A stretch of 64,000 nucleotides of DNA. It comes from Rikenellaceae bacterium (GTDB lineage Bacteria; Bacteroidota; Bacteroidia; Bacteroidales; Rikenellaceae). Each line of letters begins with the position of its first letter. Position 1 is the stretch's first letter. This document shows, in pieces, positions 61,715 to 64,000 of this stretch. Below the pieces are notes generated by a model. It ran no database searches and had not been told where the DNA came from. It saw nothing but the letters and a program-made list of their open reading frames with translations. The DNA lies in the NCBI GenBank assembly GCA_015059955.1, contig SUZK01000001.1:364213-428212 (forward strand), written 5' to 3'. A program made the position numbers and the translations under genes.

Positions 61715-63007
61715 ATGAACTATTCACAGACACTCGACTTTCTCTTTACTTCTATGCCGTCGTTCCAGCGCATTGGTGGCGACGCTTATAAGCCGGGATT
61801 AGAGCGTATTGCTGCCTTCTGCCAGCACCTTGGTAACCCCCAGCGCAACTACTACACTATCCATGTTGCCGGTACCAATGGCAAGGGTTCGGTATCACAT
61901 ATGCTTGCCTCAGTATTGCAGCAGGCGGGCTATCGTACAGGCCTCTTCACCTCGCCACACCTCAGCGACTTCCGCGAGCGTATACGTGTCGATGGCGAGA
62001 TGATACCCAAGCAGAAGGTCGTTAACTTTGTAGATAAGCACCAGACGAAGATGCAGGAGATGGAGCTATCGTTCTTCGAGATGACTGCGGCGATGGCCTT
62101 CGACTACTTCGATCAGAGCGATGTAGAGGTGGCCGTTATCGAGACTGGCCTCGGTGGTCGCCTGGATGCTACAAATATCATCACCCCTATCCTCAGCGTT
62201 ATTACGAATATCGGCTTGGAGCATACCGAGTTCTTGGGCGATACCATCGAGAAGATAGCGTCGGAGAAGGCGGGAATTATCAAGAAGAGCGTGCCTGTGG
62301 TCATTGGTGAGGCGTCGGAGGCGTATAACTCCGTATTTGAGGCACGTGCCGAGGAGCTTAACTCGCGCCTTATCTATGCCGAGAAGGAGTGGCTGTTGAA
62401 TGCTGTTGAGCACTTCGACGATAACAACCAGCATTTCAGTGTTGTGCGCACACGCGATGAGCGCGGCTATGAACTCGATATTGACCTCTTGGGTGACTAT
62501 CAGCGCCACAATATCATCACGGCGTGTGCTGCTGCCGACTTCCTTGCCGAGCAGACGCCACTTACCATCTCGCGCCGAGCCTTCCGTGAGGGTCTTGCCA
62601 CCGTGGCGCAGAATACCTCGCTTATGGGTCGCTGGCAGGTGCTTGGCTATGAGCCATACATGGTTGCAGATACTGGCCATAATGTTCACGGTATGCGCTA
62701 TGTAGCTGAGCAGCTTGAGGCCTTGGAGTGCGACCGTCTATTCTGCGTTATAGGCTTTGCCAAGGAGAAGGCATTGGAGGATATCATGGCGCTCCTACCA
62801 CGCAAGGCACACTATATCTTCACTCGTGCCTCTATCGAGCGTGCACGTCCCGTAGAGGATATTGCAGCTGTTGCCGATAAGCTCGGCCTTGACTACGAGT
62901 GCAAGCCTACCGTTGCCGAGGCTATTGCTCAGGCTAAGTCGTTGGCACTGCCTGCCGATGCCATCTTCATCGGTGGTAGCAACTTCGTCGTTGCCGAGAT
63001 AGAGTAG
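61715..63007 (+). CDS. folC: Bifunctional folylpolyglutamate synthase/dihydrofolate synthase
   Basis: HVAGTNGKGSVSHMLASVLQQAGYRTGLFTSPHLSDFRERIRVDG; AVIETGLGGRLDATN. Confidence 0.95.
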   Translation: MNYSQTLDFLFTSMPSFQRIGGDAYKPGLERIAAFCQHLGNPQRNYYTIHVAGTNGKGSVSHMLASVLQQAGYRTGLFTSPHLSDFRERIRVDGEMIPKQKVVNFVDKHQTKMQEMELSFFEMTAAMAFDYFDQSDVEVAVIETGLGGRLDATNIITPILSVITNIGLEHTEFLGDTIEKIASEKAGIIKKSVPVVIGEASEAYNSVFEARAEELNSRLIYAEKEWLLNAVEHFDDNNQHFSVVRTRDERGYELDIDLLGDYQRHNIITACAAADFLAEQTPLTISRRAFREGLATVAQNTSLMGRWQVLGYEPYMVADTGHNVHGMRYVAEQLEALECDRLFCVIGFAKEKALEDIMALLPRKAHYIFTRASIERARPVEDIAAVADKLGLDYECKPTVAEAIAQAKSLALPADAIFIGGSNFVVAEIE

Positions 63008-63070
63008 GGTATACTAATACTAAACATAGGGCTGCTACTCGTTGTGGTGGCCCTTTTTACAATACGGTAT

Positions 63071-63727
63071 ATGAGGTGTAAACATATAATATTCGATTTT
63101 GATGGCACGTTGGGCGATACGCGCCACACTATTGTAGAGATGTTTCAAGCTACGATGCGCGAGATGAACCTTGAGGTACGTAGCGAGGCTGAGTGCGTAG
63201 CTACCATAGGCCTTACATTGGAGCAGGGCTTTATGACGATGTACCCTACGATGAGTCGTGAGCAGGCGCAACAATGTGTCCTTCGCTACCGCGATATCCT
63301 TTATCGCGATATTGATAAGAATATTCCACGTTGCTTCGAGGGTGTCGTAACTACGCTTGCCGAGTTACACCGTCGCGGTGTCACGATGAGCATCGCCTCG
63401 TCGCGCTCGTCGCCATCATTGTTGCTGTTTATGCGCAGTATGGGTATTGCCGACTACTTCTGCTATGTTCTCGGCTCGGATAATGTAACAAGCCATAAGC
63501 CTAATCCAGAACCTGTGAACAACATCCTTGCAAAGCTCAATTTAAGCCCCTCTGATGCAATTATGGTTGGCGATATGCCCGTAGATATACTAATGGGACG
63601 TAATGCCTCTGTGCGTAGTGTGGGTGTCACCTATGGTAACTCATCGCGCGAGGAGCTATCAGCAGCGGGTGCCGACCATGTGATTGACTCTATCGCGGAG
63701 CTTACCAATATTGTAGATTTACAATAG
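63071..63727 (+). CDS. HAD family hydrolase (phosphoglycolate phosphatase-like)
   Basis: IFDFDGTLGDTRHTI; HKPNPEPVNNIL; MVGDMPVDI. Confidence 0.9.
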   Translation: MRCKHIIFDFDGTLGDTRHTIVEMFQATMREMNLEVRSEAECVATIGLTLEQGFMTMYPTMSREQAQQCVLRYRDILYRDIDKNIPRCFEGVVTTLAELHRRGVTMSIASSRSSPSLLLFMRSMGIADYFCYVLGSDNVTSHKPNPEPVNNILAKLNLSPSDAIMVGDMPVDILMGRNASVRSVGVTYGNSSREELSAAGADHVIDSIAELTNIVDLQ

Positions 63728-63744
63728 TTTGTGGAGTGTATTTA

Positions 63745-63866
63745 AAGAGGCTGAATAAAAAGTGTATTTTGTCGTTATGCTCGCCCTCAAAATGCTCATT
63801 TACGCTGAGTAAACTCCGCTTTTTCGGGCTTCGCAGGCCTAAAACTACATCTTTTTCTTCAACCTC
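63745..63866. repeat. 122-bp dispersed repeat, copy B
   Basis: Same as 59692-59813 with one difference (CGCAGGCC vs CGCATGCC). Confidence 0.85.
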
Positions 63867-63950
63867 CTAACAAATTGGGTAATGATGCAAAAAGCGGCGC
63901 TTGGGATAATAAATAAGTAACTGAATATTTGTAAATTACAGCGATATTTT

Positions 63951-63984
63951 AGAGATTAGTAGAAAATGTTTTCTACTAATCTCT
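63951..63984. terminator. Hairpin with perfect 16-bp stem
   Basis: AGAGATTAGTAGAAAA-TG-TTTTCTACTAATCTCT-ATTTTT. Confidence 0.7.
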
Positions 63985-64000
63985 ATTTTTATGTCAAAAT

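Overview
The window is a chromosomal segment from a Bacteroidales bacterium. The order is inferred from the BACON, DUF4493, PCMD and BspA-like lipoproteins, TTTG-N19/20-TAnnTTTG promoters, and a short primary sigma factor; an Alistipes/Rikenellaceae-like genome is plausible but not proven. Most of it is housekeeping: GH3, radical SAM, tsaD, tamB, exbB/exbD/tonB, trmD, lpxB, queA, nadB-nadC-nadA, GH2 beta-galactosidase, rpoD, era, gadB, two tandem tRNA-Pro genes, prs, engB, lnt, folC, and a HAD phosphatase. Three accessory regions encode surface proteins: a three-gene BACON/Omp28 lipoprotein cluster (27.5-32.1 kb); a 1741-aa lipoprotein joining collagen-like, LRR_5 and M64-peptidase parts (40.0-45.2 kb); and a tight seven-gene operon (50.0-59.7 kb) of fimbrillin-like, DUF4493 and PCMD lipoproteins around two small predicted outer-membrane barrels. 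Non-coding structure includes a nested-hairpin RNA candidate at about 14.18-14.34 kb, a 122-bp near-identical repeat with imperfect terminal inverted repeats (59.7 and 63.7 kb), and two families of related hairpin repeats acting as likely terminators. I saw no CRISPR array, rRNA, transposase or prophage. Family names are assigned by reading the translations, with no database search.
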